From DATBDM01 sp036269915 (GTDB lineage Bacteria > Actinomycetota > Thermoleophilia > Solirubrobacterales > Solirubrobacteraceae): a stretch of 23,699 nt of DNA. This document shows positions 23,154-23,699 of the stretch, one piece after another. Numbering within the stretch: position 1 is the stretch's first letter; every line of letters starts with the position of its first letter. The stretch covers positions 1 to 23,699 of the forward strand of contig DATBDM010000089.1 in assembly GCA_036269915.1 (NCBI GenBank). The letters run 5' to 3'. The position numbers and the translations under genes were made by a program. The notes under the pieces were generated by a model. The model was not told the DNA's origin, did no database searches, and was given only the letters and a program-made list of their open reading frames with translations.

Positions 23154-23309
23154 CTACCTGTCGGGCAGGTCGGGGAGGCGGACGAGCGACTCGCGCACCC
23201 GTGGGAGCTGGACGCGGTGCTGGGCGATGCGAAAGCTGTCCGAGGAACGCCTGCCCCCCGCCTCGCGGATGCGGCGCTGGGCTGGAGTGAGTTGCGTGAG
23301 CTTGAGCAT
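23154..23309 (-). CDS. Short hypothetical ORF, doubtful
   Basis: A 51-residue frame from the ATG at 23309, with GGGAG about eight bases upstream, reading MLKLTQLTPAQRRIREAGGR and ending with a Leu-Pro-Asp motif. It is basic, has no hydrophobic segment and no family I recognise. It ends two bases from the sigma factor stop, tail to tail. It fills what would otherwise be a 324-base gap before the protease gene. It could be a small gene, a remnant or chance. Confidence 0.35.
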   Translation of the reverse strand: MLKLTQLTPAQRRIREAGGRRSSDSFRIAQHRVQLPRVRESLVRLPDLPDR

Positions 23310-23475
23310 GGGCGTGAGGCTCCCGGTTCGAGCGGTTGCTCGCGTCCGTGACCCCCTAGTCGTTCGCCCCGGTACGCGGCGGTGGCGGTAGCCCGTACTC
23401 CACGGGTCGCAGGCCGAGGAGCCGCTCTCAGGACGACGGCAAGAAGGCGCGACCGCTCCATCCTCTCGGCGCACC

Positions 23476-23699
23476 ATGACCACCTTTTCCCGTGCACGGC
23501 TGGTCGGCGTAGCCGCGCTCGTCCTCGCCGCGGTAGCGCTCATCGGCGTCGCCGTGCCACCCCAGAGTCACGTGGACGGCTCCGCGACGGCCGCCCTCGG
23601 CAGGACGCCGGCCAGGGAGGGCTTCGCGGGCGTCGTCCAGAGCGCTTCACCGTCGGTGGTGCAGGTGCGCAGCCCCCGCGGCCTGGGCTCAGGCATCGT
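23476..23699 (+). CDS. Secreted HtrA/trypsin-like serine protease, N-terminal fragment
   Basis: The gene runs off the right edge, leaving 74 residues from the ATG at 23476. Residues 8-28 are a strongly hydrophobic signal or anchor (LVGVAALVLAAVALIGVAV), followed by a polar Ser/Ala/Gly linker. From 50 the sequence FAGVVQSASPSVVQVRSPRG then LGSGIV matches the first strands of HtrA/DegP-type S1C proteases, where 'PSVV.V' and 'GSGIV' precede the catalytic His. The His-Asp-Ser triad and any PDZ domain lie outside the window. No clear ribosome-binding site is seen. Protein quality control in the cell envelope is the family role. Confidence 0.8.
   Translation, partial: MTTFSRARLVGVAALVLAAVALIGVAVPPQSHVDGSATAALGRTPAREGFAGVVQSASPSVVQVRSPRGLGSGI

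Overview
The window is chromosomal DNA of very high G+C, with GTG and TTG starts used alongside ATG and strong G/C at third codon positions. Gene content (mycobacterial-type FprA/FprB reductase and ferredoxin, a large ATP-binding LuxR regulator, a SnoaL-tailed sigma factor, a DyP peroxidase with an encapsulin tail) points to an actinobacterium. Thermoleophilia/Solirubrobacterales-like is my best guess, but it is inference. No rRNA, tRNA, CRISPR array, insertion sequence or integrase was seen. No gap between well-supported genes exceeds about 215 bases, apart from 6913-7326, which holds a doubtful ORF.

Left part (1-4700). The 5' end of a DNA-glycosylase-like gene runs off the left edge. Next comes a flavinylation/electron-transfer module: apbE (minus strand), a two-haem ferric-reductase-like membrane flavoprotein (plus) and an exported FMN-binding-domain protein carrying the acceptor-threonine motif (plus). 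A small cupin (minus) converges on it. A PrsW-type membrane protease (plus) follows, with its stop codon overlapping that of a small ParB-like protein (minus).

Middle-left (4876-8781), mostly minus strand: a DyP peroxidase with an encapsulin-targeting C-terminus, a STAS-domain protein and a TMEM175-like channel in one run, then a small doubtful plus-strand gene, a small membrane protein and transaldolase.

Middle (8915-15793), all minus strand: a 748-residue phage-endolysin-like cell-wall hydrolase lies 16 bases upstream of a short acidic protein ending in a holin-like membrane hairpin. A 7Fe-type ferredoxin and an FprA-like NADPH reductase overlap by ATGA, as a split version of FprB. Two alpha/beta hydrolases of epoxide-hydrolase type follow, one after the other.

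Right part (15881-23699). A 916-residue LAL/LuxR regulator reads toward the epoxide hydrolases. It is divergent from an SDR-fold protein lacking the usual catalytic residues, and the shared promoter region has three CCAGGGG half-sites. Then come a four-BON-domain cytosolic protein, a YjdF/DUF2238-like membrane protein, a RibD/DHFR-fold protein divergent from an ECF sigma factor with a C-terminal SnoaL-like domain, a doubtful 51-residue ORF, and the 5' end of an HtrA-like secreted serine protease cut by the right edge.

Most notable: the phage-style lysis pair with no other phage genes, the encapsulin-tagged DyP without a nearby shell gene, and the compact ApbE/FMN-bind/haem-reductase module.
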